Assembly (NCBI GenBank): GCA_902464015.1
Contig: CABQHM010000020.1
Span: 1 to 51,054 of the forward strand
Source of the DNA: an uncultured Coriobacteriales bacterium
GTDB lineage: Bacteria; Actinomycetota; Coriobacteriia; Coriobacteriales; UMGS124
Length of the DNA: 51,054 nt
Direction of reading: 5' to 3'
In this document: positions 34,088-41,921 of the stretch, in pieces
How positions within the stretch are numbered: position 1 is the stretch's first letter
Layout of the letters: every line of letters begins with the position of its first letter
The notes under the pieces: generated by a model
Database searches by the model: none
What the model was told of the DNA's origin: nothing
The model's input: the letters and a program-made list of their open reading frames with translations, nothing else
Program-made: the position numbers and the translations under genes

Positions 34088-35604
34088 TGCAGAAGATGCC
34101 GAACATGCAGCCCATCGGAAACCTTCTGGCCAAACGCCGCAAGGAGCTTGGTCTGTCAATTGATAAAGCAGCCGAAGCCACAAAGCTGCGCCGGCATGTC
34201 ATCGAGGCGTTCGAGTACACCGACTTCGACGCCATGCCCCCCAAGGGCTATGCACGTGCCTCGATGGGGTCATACGCTCGTTACCTGGGCCTCAACACCT
34301 CCGAGGTCTTGCGCGCCTTCGACGAGCAGCTTGCCGAATATGAGGCTCGTCAGCAGGGCTATGCCCGTCAGGACGAACGCTTCCAGCAGGCCTCTTCGCG
34401 CGACGCGTCACGTCAAGACGAGCGACGGCGCGACACTCGGTCCGATCAGCGCGCCGGTTACCGCCAGCACACCCGGCAGCCTCAGGCCGGCAGGTCACAA
34501 GGCACCTCCTCGGTCATGCGCGCGCCCACAAGGACCACTTCATCAGAGGCTCGTGCTCAACGGGGAGCGGATAGCCGCAGCACGTATAGCCGTCCCGCCT
34601 CGCCTGCCCGTACAAGTGCGCCGGCCCCTGGTCGCTATGAGGCCCCCGCAAGCAGAAACAGACAGCCTGGTCGCGCCGACCTCGAGTCCGAACCCGGCCG
34701 CTATGCCGATTTCCGGACGCGACAGGATACGGCGAGGCCGGGCTCCTATGGTGCCGCTGGCAGGCGCACGGGTTCGGGCACTGCCGCAGCTGGCTCATAT
34801 CAGGGTCAGCGTCCAAGCTCCCGCCCACGTGAGACTGCCCAGCCGCTCGAAGTTGACAGCGGGTATGAGGGAGGCAGCGGCGGCAGGTCGGGAGGACGCA
34901 ACCAAACGACGCATGCCACGCAGCAAAGTGTTTCGGAAGTGCTCCAGGGCATCCTCCAGACCATCATGGCCGACAGGCGCGTCATGCTCATTCTTGTGGG
35001 TGTCTTTGCCGTCGTGCTCGTTGTGGTGATAGCTGTGGCTGCCACGTCGTGCACGAACAAGGCGTCCCAGTCGCAGGGCAACAGCTCCATTCCCGTCACG
35101 AGCGTGGCCGGCACGAATCAAGCGGCTCAGCCTGGCACGATCGTCGACACGACGAAGCTCAATCCCTCCGGCATCGACCTTACCGCCATTCCCGTGAACT
35201 CCAAGGTCTCGCTTGCCTTTGCAGCCGACGCGGCAAACTCTGTTTGGGCGGAGGTCTACGTCGACGGAAACGCCGTGTATGCGGGCAACCTGGAAGCTGG
35301 GTCCACGCAGGAGTGGACGATTGGCCGCACCCTTGCCGTGACGTTGAGCGACTCCACCGGCGTCTCGATTGCCATCAATGGCACTTCGGTCACACCTACC
35401 ATCTCTAATGGTACGTACGTGCTCAATGCCACGGTTCCCGAAGACCAGTGGGCTCCCGATCCCCCCGCCGACACCGCTTCGCAGGACGAATCGGACGAGT
35501 ACGATTCGTCTCAAGACGAGTGGACCGACAACACGGACTACAGCGACTACGACTCGTACGATGATTCCGGCTATTACGGCGAAGACGACTCATACGAGGG
35601 TTAA
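34087..35604 (+). CDS. RodZ-like membrane HTH protein (DUF4115)
   Basis: A 505-residue protein combining a Cro/CI-type HTH_25 domain (IGNLLAKRRKELGLSIDKAAEATKLRRHVIEAFE, residues 10-75), a long Arg/Gln/Ser-rich disordered stretch (about 90-290), one transmembrane helix (about 298-320, VMLILVGVFAVVLVVVIAVAA) and an extracytoplasmic DUF4115 domain (about 365-460, VWAEVYVDGNAVYAGNLEAG). It ends in about 40 residues dominated by Asp, Tyr and Ser. RodZ links MreB to the elongasome in rods; here the role may be division or envelope-related, given ftsK next door. ATG 34087 overlaps the ftsK stop. Confidence 0.87.
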   Translation: MQKMPNMQPIGNLLAKRRKELGLSIDKAAEATKLRRHVIEAFEYTDFDAMPPKGYARASMGSYARYLGLNTSEVLRAFDEQLAEYEARQQGYARQDERFQQASSRDASRQDERRRDTRSDQRAGYRQHTRQPQAGRSQGTSSVMRAPTRTTSSEARAQRGADSRSTYSRPASPARTSAPAPGRYEAPASRNRQPGRADLESEPGRYADFRTRQDTARPGSYGAAGRRTGSGTAAAGSYQGQRPSSRPRETAQPLEVDSGYEGGSGGRSGGRNQTTHATQQSVSEVLQGILQTIMADRRVMLILVGVFAVVLVVVIAVAATSCTNKASQSQGNSSIPVTSVAGTNQAAQPGTIVDTTKLNPSGIDLTAIPVNSKVSLAFAADAANSVWAEVYVDGNAVYAGNLEAGSTQEWTIGRTLAVTLSDSTGVSIAINGTSVTPTISNGTYVLNATVPEDQWAPDPPADTASQDESDEYDSSQDEWTDNTDYSDYDSYDDSGYYGEDDSYEG

Positions 35605-35667
35605 CGCCTTTGCATCCTATTGATTGACCGATTGGGGCGCATGGCCCCCTGAAACAAGGAGAGACAC

Positions 35668-36168
35668 ATGGCATCCAAAGACAGCAGCTTCGACGTCGTT
35701 TCCGAAGTCGACATGCAGGAGGTCGACAACGCCTACCAGCAGACGACCAAGGAGCTCGTGCAGCGCTACGATCTCAAGGACTCCCACGCCACCATCGAGC
35801 TTGACAAGGCCAAGGGCGTCGTGACTGTGCAGGCACCCTCTGAGTTCGTTGCCTCCCAGGTCATCGACGTCTTCCAGACGCGTCTCGTCCGCCGCAAGGT
35901 CGACCTGTCTTCCGTCTCCTTTGGCGACCCCCAGCCCGCAAGTGCGGGTACCGTGCGCGTCATCGGCACCGTGGTGCAGGGCATCGAGCAGGAGCTTGCC
36001 AAGAAGATCAGCAAGGACGTGCGCGACGCGAAGTTCAAGGTCAAGGTGACCGTCGAGGGTGACAAGCTCAAGGTTTCCTCTCCGAGCAAGGACGCCCTTC
36101 AGGCCGTCATCGCCTTCCTGCGCGAGCAGGACTACGGCCAGCCCCTCCAGTTCACCAACTATCGTTAA
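35668..36168 (+). CDS. yajQ: YajQ-family nucleotide-binding protein
   Basis: A 166-residue cytoplasmic protein of the YajQ family (SSFDVVSEVDMQEVDNAYQQ, ELVQRYDLKDSHATIELD, the C-terminal REQDYGQPLQFTNYR). Family members bind nucleotides, and some Xanthomonas and Pseudomonas members bind cyclic di-GMP and control virulence genes; other roles remain unclear. A strong AAGGAGA binding site lies upstream, and the short leader contains a GGGGC/GCCCC hairpin (35634-35648). The gene is probably cotranscribed with rimO. Confidence 0.95.
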   Translation: MASKDSSFDVVSEVDMQEVDNAYQQTTKELVQRYDLKDSHATIELDKAKGVVTVQAPSEFVASQVIDVFQTRLVRRKVDLSSVSFGDPQPASAGTVRVIGTVVQGIEQELAKKISKDVRDAKFKVKVTVEGDKLKVSSPSKDALQAVIAFLREQDYGQPLQFTNYR

Positions 36169-36193
36169 GAGTCGCCGGAAGGCCATGCAACAT

Positions 36194-37528
36194 ATGCAAA
36201 CCAACACCACAAAGAACGTCGCTTTCATCACGCTGGGTTGCGCCAAGAACGAGGTCGACAGCGACCGCATGAGGGCGCTCGTCGACGCCGACACCCAGCT
36301 CGAGGTCATCGACGACCCGGACAACGCCGACGTCATCATCGTCAACACGTGCTCATTTCTCATGAGCGCCGTGGAGGAGGGCATCGAGACGACGCTCTCC
36401 CTCGTGGCGGAGAAGCTTGAGGACGGCATTACCTGCCCCATCGTCATGGCCGGCTGCATCCCCGCCCGCTACGGCGACGAAATCGAGCATGAGATGCCCG
36501 ACGTGGCGGCCTTCGTCCCCTGCAAGCGTGAAGACGAGATCTGCTCGGTCCTCAAGCGCGTGCTCGGCATGGAGGAGTGCACCCAGGAGGTCCCCGAGGT
36601 CGTTCGTACGGTTCAGGCCGCCTTCGCCTACGTGAAGATTTCCGATGGCTGCGACAGGTTCTGCTCCTTCTGCGCCATTCCTTACATTCGCGGCCGCTAC
36701 TTCTCGCGTGAGGCCGACGTCATCCTTTCCGAGGTGCGCCACCTGCTCGAAGGCGGCGTGCGCGAGATTGTCCTCATCGGCCAGGACACCGGCATTTGGG
36801 GCCATGACCTGCCTGGCAACCACAACCTGGCATGGCTCTTGCAGGCTGTCGCCCAGGAGGTGCGTCCCTACGGCGGTTGGGTGCGCGTGCTTTACCTGCA
36901 GCCCGAGGGCCTTACCGACGAGCTCGTCGCGGCCATCCGCGACACCCCTGAGGTCGTCAAGTACATCGACATCCCGCTACAGCACAGCAATGCCGAGGTT
37001 CTCAAGAACATGAACCGCACCGGCTGCACCTCCGAGTTCCTCGAGATGGTCGCGCGCCTGCGCCGCGAGGTACCCGGCATCACGCTGCGCACGACCGCTC
37101 TTGTCGGCTTCCCCGGTGAGACCGAGGAGCAGTTCGAAGAGCTCGTCGACTTCATCGAGAAGGCCGAATTCGACTACTGCTCCGTCTTTGCCTACTCGCA
37201 GGAGGACGGCACCGAGGCGGCCGGCATGGCCGACCAGGTCGATGAGGATGTCAAGCACGATCGCGAGCAGCAGATGGTCGACATTGCCGAGACGTACGGC
37301 TTTGCCAGCGCCGCCAAGCATGTGGGCCAAGTCGTCCGTGTGCTCATCGACGCCCACGAGGAAGACGACGAGGGTCAGCTCGACATCCTGGGCCGCACCT
37401 ACTTCCAGGCGCCCGACTCCGACGGCGTGGTACATCTCGGACCCGTCGACATTGCCATGGGCGAGTTCGTTGAAGTGCAAATTGACGAGTCGGTGTGCTA
37501 CGAGCTCTTTGGTCACATCGTGCGATAA
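36194..37528 (+). CDS. rimO: Ribosomal protein S12 methylthiotransferase RimO
   Basis: Radical SAM enzyme that adds a methylthio group to an Asp of ribosomal protein S12. The 444-residue protein has N-terminal cluster ligands in TLGCAKNEVDSDRM, NTCSFL and MAGCIP, the radical SAM motif CDRFCSFC, VLIGQDTGIWG, and a C-terminal TRAM domain (LDILGRTYFQAPDSDGVV). LGCAKNxVDSE at the start and the later YLQPEGLTDE segment place it in RimO rather than MiaB or MtaB. ATG 36194 has GGAAGG eleven bases upstream; ATG 36185 is only two bases from that site. The order rimO-pgsA-cinA-recA follows a common Gram-positive arrangement. Confidence 0.94.
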   Translation: MQTNTTKNVAFITLGCAKNEVDSDRMRALVDADTQLEVIDDPDNADVIIVNTCSFLMSAVEEGIETTLSLVAEKLEDGITCPIVMAGCIPARYGDEIEHEMPDVAAFVPCKREDEICSVLKRVLGMEECTQEVPEVVRTVQAAFAYVKISDGCDRFCSFCAIPYIRGRYFSREADVILSEVRHLLEGGVREIVLIGQDTGIWGHDLPGNHNLAWLLQAVAQEVRPYGGWVRVLYLQPEGLTDELVAAIRDTPEVVKYIDIPLQHSNAEVLKNMNRTGCTSEFLEMVARLRREVPGITLRTTALVGFPGETEEQFEELVDFIEKAEFDYCSVFAYSQEDGTEAAGMADQVDEDVKHDREQQMVDIAETYGFASAAKHVGQVVRVLIDAHEEDDEGQLDILGRTYFQAPDSDGVVHLGPVDIAMGEFVEVQIDESVCYELFGHIVR

Positions 37529-37539
37529 GCGAGGCAAGC

Positions 37540-38721
37540 ATGTCCAAGCCTAACAAGGTGTATGGCGGCATCGAATGGACGCCGGCCAACATCGTCACGG
37601 TCATTCGAATACTGTTCATCCCGGTCTTCGTCATTGCCCTGCTCGCACCTTGGGAGCAATGCCTGTTTGGGACCAACCCGATGGGTCTTACCGTGCGCGC
37701 GGTGGTCTCGCTTGTCGTGTTCGGCCTCATCTGCCTGACAGACACGCTCGACGGCTACCTGGCGCGTTCGCGTAACGAGGTAACCGTTTTCGGCAAGTTC
37801 ATCGACCCCATCGCCGACAAGATCCTCGTGGTGGCGGCTCTTCTGTGCCTTGTGGAGCTAGGCCTTTTGAGCAGCTGGGTCCCCATTGTCATCGTTGCCC
37901 GCGAGATGCTTGTAAGCGGCCTTCGCATGCTTGTGGCCTCGGCCGGCGTCGTCGTCTCGGCATCTATTCTCGGCAAGATCAAGACCGCGACCACCATGGT
38001 AGCCATCTGCCTGTTCATCCTCATGGTGTCGCCCATCGTGGCTGCGCTCACGTGGTTCTATGTGCTTGCATGGACCCTGATGCTTGCGGCTGTCTTCTTC
38101 ACCATTGCCTCGATGGTGGATTACTTTGCCAAGGCTTGGCCGCTGCTTGCAGCTACCCCGGCTAAGGCTGAAGGGGAGGAAAAGGCCGAGAAGACTTCCA
38201 ACGAGCTCGCTTTTGCCTGGGGCACGGTTGAAGGCGACCATCCGCTTACCCGAGAGGTCCTTGCAGGTTTGGCTGAAAAGGGCCTGAGTGTCTGCACGGC
38301 TGAATCGTGCACAGGCGGCCTTGTCTGCGCAGCCCTCACCTCGCAGCCCGGTTCGTCGTCGGTCGTGCGTGGCGGCGCCGTCACCTATACGGTGGATGAG
38401 AAGGTCCGCGCCTTGGGCCTTGATCCCAGCCAGGTGGAACACGACGGTGTCGTTTCCGAAGAGACGGCGCGTGCCATGGCCCTTGGCGCCAAGAATCGCC
38501 TGGGTACCGACTACGCCCTCAGCACGACCGGTGTCGCCGGACCCGGCGGAGCAACTCCGCAGGCTCCTCTGGGCTGCGTCTGCCTGGGTTTGGCCTGCCC
38601 CGACGGCACAGTGACAAGCCAGCGTTGCATCTTCGAGGGTTCTCGCGCCCAGGTGCGCGCGCAAGCCGTGGACAAGGCCCTCGAAATGCTTATAGAGCAC
38701 ATGAGCAAGAACGCCAACTAA
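37540..38721 (+). CDS. pgsA: PgsA-CinA fusion: phosphatidylglycerophosphate synthase with NMN amidohydrolase domain
   Basis: One 393-residue reading frame joins two enzymes normally encoded by neighbours. Residues 1-205 form a polytopic CDP-alcohol phosphatidyltransferase with the full signature DTLDGYLARSRN...GKFIDPIADK, expected to make phosphatidylglycerophosphate. After an Ala/Glu/Lys linker (206-235), residues about 236-390 are a CinA C-terminal domain (TAESCTGGLVCAAL, GVVSEETARAMA, STTGVAGPGG), the PncC type that deamidates nicotinamide mononucleotide. No stop or frameshift separates them. ATG 37540 is supported by GAGG upstream. The active sites look intact in both parts; the CinA domain would face the cytoplasm, tethered to the membrane. 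Confidence 0.9.
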   Translation: MSKPNKVYGGIEWTPANIVTVIRILFIPVFVIALLAPWEQCLFGTNPMGLTVRAVVSLVVFGLICLTDTLDGYLARSRNEVTVFGKFIDPIADKILVVAALLCLVELGLLSSWVPIVIVAREMLVSGLRMLVASAGVVVSASILGKIKTATTMVAICLFILMVSPIVAALTWFYVLAWTLMLAAVFFTIASMVDYFAKAWPLLAATPAKAEGEEKAEKTSNELAFAWGTVEGDHPLTREVLAGLAEKGLSVCTAESCTGGLVCAALTSQPGSSSVVRGGAVTYTVDEKVRALGLDPSQVEHDGVVSEETARAMALGAKNRLGTDYALSTTGVAGPGGATPQAPLGCVCLGLACPDGTVTSQRCIFEGSRAQVRAQAVDKALEMLIEHMSKNAN

Positions 38722-38739
38722 AAACCGCACGTCCAGCGC

Positions 38740-38777
38740 GTCACATACGTCACAGGATTGTCACGCCCGCACGTGAC
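38740..38777. repeat. GTCAC repeats upstream of recA
   Basis: GTCAC occurs at 38740-38744, 38749-38753 and 38760-38764, with the inverse GTGAC at 38773-38777 inside CACGTGACC. The cluster lies 105-142 bases before recA, where regulatory sites are expected. It matches neither the Firmicute nor the actinobacterial LexA box. Function unknown. Confidence 0.4.
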
Positions 38778-38881
38778 CAAAAACTTGTCGCCATGATGGA
38801 ACCTGCCAGCGATGCGTGGCAGAATTGCGTGGCGACGAACGGGAACGCATCCCGCACAGCCCATAACGAGAAGGAAGCGAC

Positions 38882-39958
38882 ATGGCAAAGTCTTCAGTCT
38901 CCAAGGAGATTCACGCCCGCACCGAGGGCGACGCGCGCACCAAGATGATCGAGCTCACGACGAGCGAGATTGAGAAGCGCTTCGGCAAGGGATCCATCAT
39001 GAAGTTCGGCGACGCGGCCGACGCCCTGTCGGTGGAATCCATTCCCACCGGCGCCCTCGCGCTTGACGCCGCGCTTGGCATCGGCGGCGTTCCGCGTGGC
39101 CGTATCATTGAGATTTACGGCCCTGAGTCGAGCGGCAAGACGACGCTGTCGTTGGAGATTCTCGCCGAGGCTCAGGCCATGGGCGGCGTCGTGGCGTTCA
39201 TCGACGCCGAGCACGCCCTCGACCCGGGCTATGCCGCCCGCCTGGGCGTCGACATCGACGAAGTGCTCATCTCCCAGCCCGACACCGGCGAGGACGCGCT
39301 TGAGATTTGTGACATGCTTGTACGCTCCGGCGCCATTGACGTCATCGTCATCGACTCAGTCGCCGCTCTTGTGCCCCGCGCCGAAATTGAAGGCGAGATC
39401 GGCGACAGCTCCGTGGGCCTTCAGGCTCGCCTCATGAGCCAGGCCTTGCGCAAGCTGGCAGGCTCGCTCTCCAAGTCCAAGACCACGTGCATCTTCATCA
39501 ACCAGCTGCGCGAGAAGATTGGCGTCATGTTCGGCAACCCCGAGACGACCACCGGCGGCCGCGCGCTTAAGTTCTTCGCCTCCGTGCGCCTGGAGATCCG
39601 CCGCGTCGAGAGCATCAAGAAGGGCACCGACGTCATCGGCAACCGCGTGCGCGTCAAGGTCGTGAAGAACAAGGTGGCTGCGCCTTTCCGTCAGGCGGAG
39701 TTCGACATCCTCTATGGAGAGGGCATCTCCAAAGAGGGCTGCGTGCTCGACATGGCCGTTGACGAGAACATCGTCAACAAGTCCGGCTCGTGGTACACCT
39801 ACGGCCAGGAGCGCATCGGCCAGGGACGCGAGGCAGCCAAAGACTTCCTCAAGCAGAATCCCGAGCTCTGCAGCGAGATCGATCACAAAGTACGCGTGGC
39901 CATCGGCCTGCTTCCCAATGAGGACGCCCCTGTGGGCGAGCCTGTTGAGAACGCCTAG
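38882..39958 (+). CDS. recA: Recombinase RecA
   Basis: Strand-exchange ATPase of homologous recombination and SOS induction. The 358 residues contain ALDAALGIGGVPRGRIIEIYG, Walker A GPESSGKTT, the MAW-like VVAFIDAEHALDP, Walker B VIVIDSVAALVP, L1/L2 (AEIEGEIGDSSVGLQARLMSQALRKL; MFGNPETTTGGRALKF). It starts with ATG 38882 after AAGGAAG. A 160-base gap separates it from the PgsA-CinA gene, and recX follows after 29 bases. Confidence 0.98.
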   Translation: MAKSSVSKEIHARTEGDARTKMIELTTSEIEKRFGKGSIMKFGDAADALSVESIPTGALALDAALGIGGVPRGRIIEIYGPESSGKTTLSLEILAEAQAMGGVVAFIDAEHALDPGYAARLGVDIDEVLISQPDTGEDALEICDMLVRSGAIDVIVIDSVAALVPRAEIEGEIGDSSVGLQARLMSQALRKLAGSLSKSKTTCIFINQLREKIGVMFGNPETTTGGRALKFFASVRLEIRRVESIKKGTDVIGNRVRVKVVKNKVAAPFRQAEFDILYGEGISKEGCVLDMAVDENIVNKSGSWYTYGQERIGQGREAAKDFLKQNPELCSEIDHKVRVAIGLLPNEDAPVGEPVENA

Positions 39959-39987
39959 GCTTTCTTTCAACCCGAAACAGATGTGCC

Positions 39988-40767
39988 ATGGCACAGACCG
40001 AGGTTGAGCGTGTGCGATGTCTTCTCGACGAGCTTGAGCGCCACCAACATCAGCGCAAGGGCGCTGCGGACACCCAGGCGGCATCCTTGCGCCTGCACCT
40101 GCAAGAGGAAGAACATGCTTCATCCCCATGCAAAGGCAGGCGTGTTCTTTGCGAGCTGCTTGCCGACGAGCCGCACGACGGTGATGCCGCCACCCCGACG
40201 GCCACCCATGCCTTGGAAATCCCTGCGAGCGCACGGCGGGTGTTTGCCTCGGGTCGCCAAGCCTTTGAAGATGCGGCTGATTTCGAGGCATATGCCCGCA
40301 CAGCCTTGGAGCAGGCCGCCTTCGAGCGTGCTTGTTCCAAGTTAAGCGCCAGGGAACGTCCCGGAAAGGACGTGCTCAACCTTCTTGTACAAGAGGGGTA
40401 CCCTGCAGAGGCATCGCAGGCCGCGGTGGACAAGGCCAAGCGCTGCGGTGTGATCAGCGACACCCGCTATGCACAGGCCTTTGTCAATTCCAAGACCAGG
40501 TCCGGCTGGGGCAAGGCTCGCATATCTCGCGAACTGGAACGGTTCGGCCTTTCGCTGGAAGACGCCGGTGAAGAAGCCCTAGACAGCCTCACTCAGGATC
40601 GGGAGTACGAGCGGGCTTTGGCTGCCGCCAGCAGACGGGCAATGCCGTCCAAGAACCCAACGGAGAAGATCGCTCGCTTTCTCATGGGCCGCGGCTTCGC
40701 TACAGGGCTTTCTTTGCGCGTCGCTAAAGAAGTCGTCGCACAGGCGCAAGAGCCATCCGACGAATAA
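39988..40767 (+). CDS. recX: RecA regulatory protein RecX
   Basis: A 259-residue protein that binds RecA filaments and limits their extension. The C-terminal 160 residues show the three tandem three-helix repeats of RecX (LNLLVQEGYPAEASQAAVDKAKRCGVISDTRYAQAFVNSK, SGWGKARISRELERFGL, KIARFLMGRGFA). The N-terminal hundred residues are poorly conserved and low in recognisable features. Its place directly after recA, 29 bases downstream, is the standard arrangement and implies cotranscription. Confidence 0.9.
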   Translation: MAQTEVERVRCLLDELERHQHQRKGAADTQAASLRLHLQEEEHASSPCKGRRVLCELLADEPHDGDAATPTATHALEIPASARRVFASGRQAFEDAADFEAYARTALEQAAFERACSKLSARERPGKDVLNLLVQEGYPAEASQAAVDKAKRCGVISDTRYAQAFVNSKTRSGWGKARISRELERFGLSLEDAGEEALDSLTQDREYERALAAASRRAMPSKNPTEKIARFLMGRGFATGLSLRVAKEVVAQAQEPSDE

Positions 40768-40836
40768 GCGTTTCACCGCACTTTTCTGACATCTTGTGTC
40801 AAAAATGTGGATAACAGGTACATTGCAAGCTTCTCC

Positions 40837-40866
40837 TTGCCCAACCAAGGAGAGATGACATATAGT
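40837..40866 (+). promoter_or_regulatory. tRNA-Pro promoter
   Basis: TTGCCC (40837-40842) and TATAGT (40861-40866) are 18 bases apart and end 18 bases before the mature tRNA 5' end, the expected distance for a short tRNA leader. Confidence 0.6.
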
Positions 40867-40884
40867 TACCCATGCACTTGAGCA

Positions 40885-40961
<77 letters not shown>

Positions 40962-40972
40962 TGTTTACTTAG

Positions 40973-41005
40973 AGCCTGGGACTTCTTGAAGTCCCAGGCT
41001 TTTTT
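40973..41005 (+). terminator. tRNA-Pro terminator
   Basis: AGCCTGGGACTT (40973-40984) pairs perfectly with AAGTCCCAGGCT (40989-41000) around CTTG, followed by five more T residues. A very strong intrinsic terminator. Confidence 0.92.
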
Positions 41006-41075
41006 AGTTCTTGGCACCACCCTCATCGACAGTCAATGTGAGAAGCCTGTAGACCGCGTATGACACTACCGTAAG

Positions 41076-41101
41076 GTTGGTATACGGATGTGTACACCAA
41101 C
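41076..41101. promoter_or_regulatory. Imperfect palindrome, possible operator
   Basis: GTTGGTATAC (41076-41085) and GTACACCAAC (41092-41101) are inverted repeats with one mismatch around six bases. It lies about 80 bases upstream of the -10 box of the next gene. The gap 41006-41228 is AT-richer than its surroundings and carries no convincing gene. Confidence 0.35.
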
Positions 41102-41179
41102 GCAGGTAGAATACTATTTTTTCCCACGTTGACTTCGTAGGGCGGCATTGTTCCCGCCCAAAGAGGCAGGGTGCTTTCG

Positions 41180-41185
41180 TATAAT
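41180..41185 (+). promoter_or_regulatory. Consensus -10 box for the CDP-alcohol transferase unit
   Basis: TATAAT lies 43 bases before ATG 41229. The -35 region (CCCAAA at 17 bases) is poor, so an activator may be needed or the -10 may suffice. Confidence 0.5.
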
Positions 41186-41228
41186 GCATCCCAAGAATTT
41201 TTACCAGGCATAAGCAGGGGAGAGCAGC

Positions 41229-41921
41229 ATGTCAAAAGATCGCACACGGGGTTTGGGCCTTGTCAACCAAACGGCAGAACCCGGTACACCCGACAATCCC
41301 CTACATACGCTGGCAACGATTCCCAACCTCATCACGTTGTGCCGTCTTGTACTCACTGCCTGTTTCCTGGTGCTCTATCCTCAGGAGCAGTATCACACCC
41401 TTGCTGTGGTGCTCTTCATCATTGCGGCCTGCACCGACTGGATCGACGGCAAGCTCGCACGTCGCCTCAAGCAGGTGAGCCTCTTCGGTAAACGCTTCGA
41501 CCCGGTGATGGATCGCGTCCTCATCTTCAGCGGCGTCATCGCCCTGCTCGTTACCTCCCGCATCCCCGCCTGGACCGTTTGCTACCTGGTAACGCGTGAC
41601 GCGCTGCTGTTTGTGGGCGGAGCCGTTCTCATGAAGACGCATAGCCGCATTCCCGACGTGTGCTACACCGGCAAGGCCTGTACGTTCATTCTCATGGCAG
41701 GCTTCTCCGTGCTGCTCTTCGACCTTTTCCCGATGCCCGGTCTCAACCTCTTCGAATGCTCTTTCCTTCCCGGCTTTGGAGCCGCCACGACGAGCATAGG
41801 AATCTGGCTTGTCTATGTCGGTTGCATTCTTTCCGTCGCGGCCGCCCTCATCTATGTCGTGAGGGGCGTGCGTATCCTGAGGAGCGATCCTGATGCTGAA
41901 CAGTCCAACGATGCAGCCTAG
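41229..41921 (+). CDS. CDP-alcohol phosphatidyltransferase family protein
   Basis: A 230-residue polytopic membrane enzyme that joins a CDP-activated lipid to an alcohol. The signature is complete: DWIDGKLARRLKQVSLFGKRFDPVMDR (D-x2-DG-x2-AR-x8-G-x3-D-x3-D, residues about 77-103), flanked by several hydrophobic helices. It is distinct from the PgsA part of the fusion protein; the acceptor could be glycerol-3-phosphate, phosphatidylglycerol (cardiolipin) or another alcohol, and sequence alone does not decide. GGGGAG lies before ATG 41229. The gene overlaps the carboxypeptidase gene by 29 bases. Confidence 0.85.
   Translation: MSKDRTRGLGLVNQTAEPGTPDNPLHTLATIPNLITLCRLVLTACFLVLYPQEQYHTLAVVLFIIAACTDWIDGKLARRLKQVSLFGKRFDPVMDRVLIFSGVIALLVTSRIPAWTVCYLVTRDALLFVGGAVLMKTHSRIPDVCYTGKACTFILMAGFSVLLFDLFPMPGLNLFECSFLPGFGAATTSIGIWLVYVGCILSVAAALIYVVRGVRILRSDPDAEQSNDAA

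Noticed and set aside
28916..34183. A minus-strand open frame of 1755 codons opposite rnj and ftsK
   Set aside because: It is a mirror of codon bias in high-GC genes; the translation has no recognisable domains and the plus strand holds two well-known genes.
38818..38850. CGAACGGGAACGC as a possible LexA box before recA
   Set aside because: The second half does not read GTTC, so the inverted symmetry required for a LexA site is missing.
40782..40805. TGACA-TCTTG-TGTCA hairpin after recX as a terminator
   Set aside because: The stem is only five pairs and is followed by A residues, not T, on the plus strand.
41004..41189. A 61-codon minus-strand frame in the gap after tRNA-Pro
   Set aside because: It overlaps the tRNA terminator T tract, has no clear ribosome binding site, and resembles no known family.
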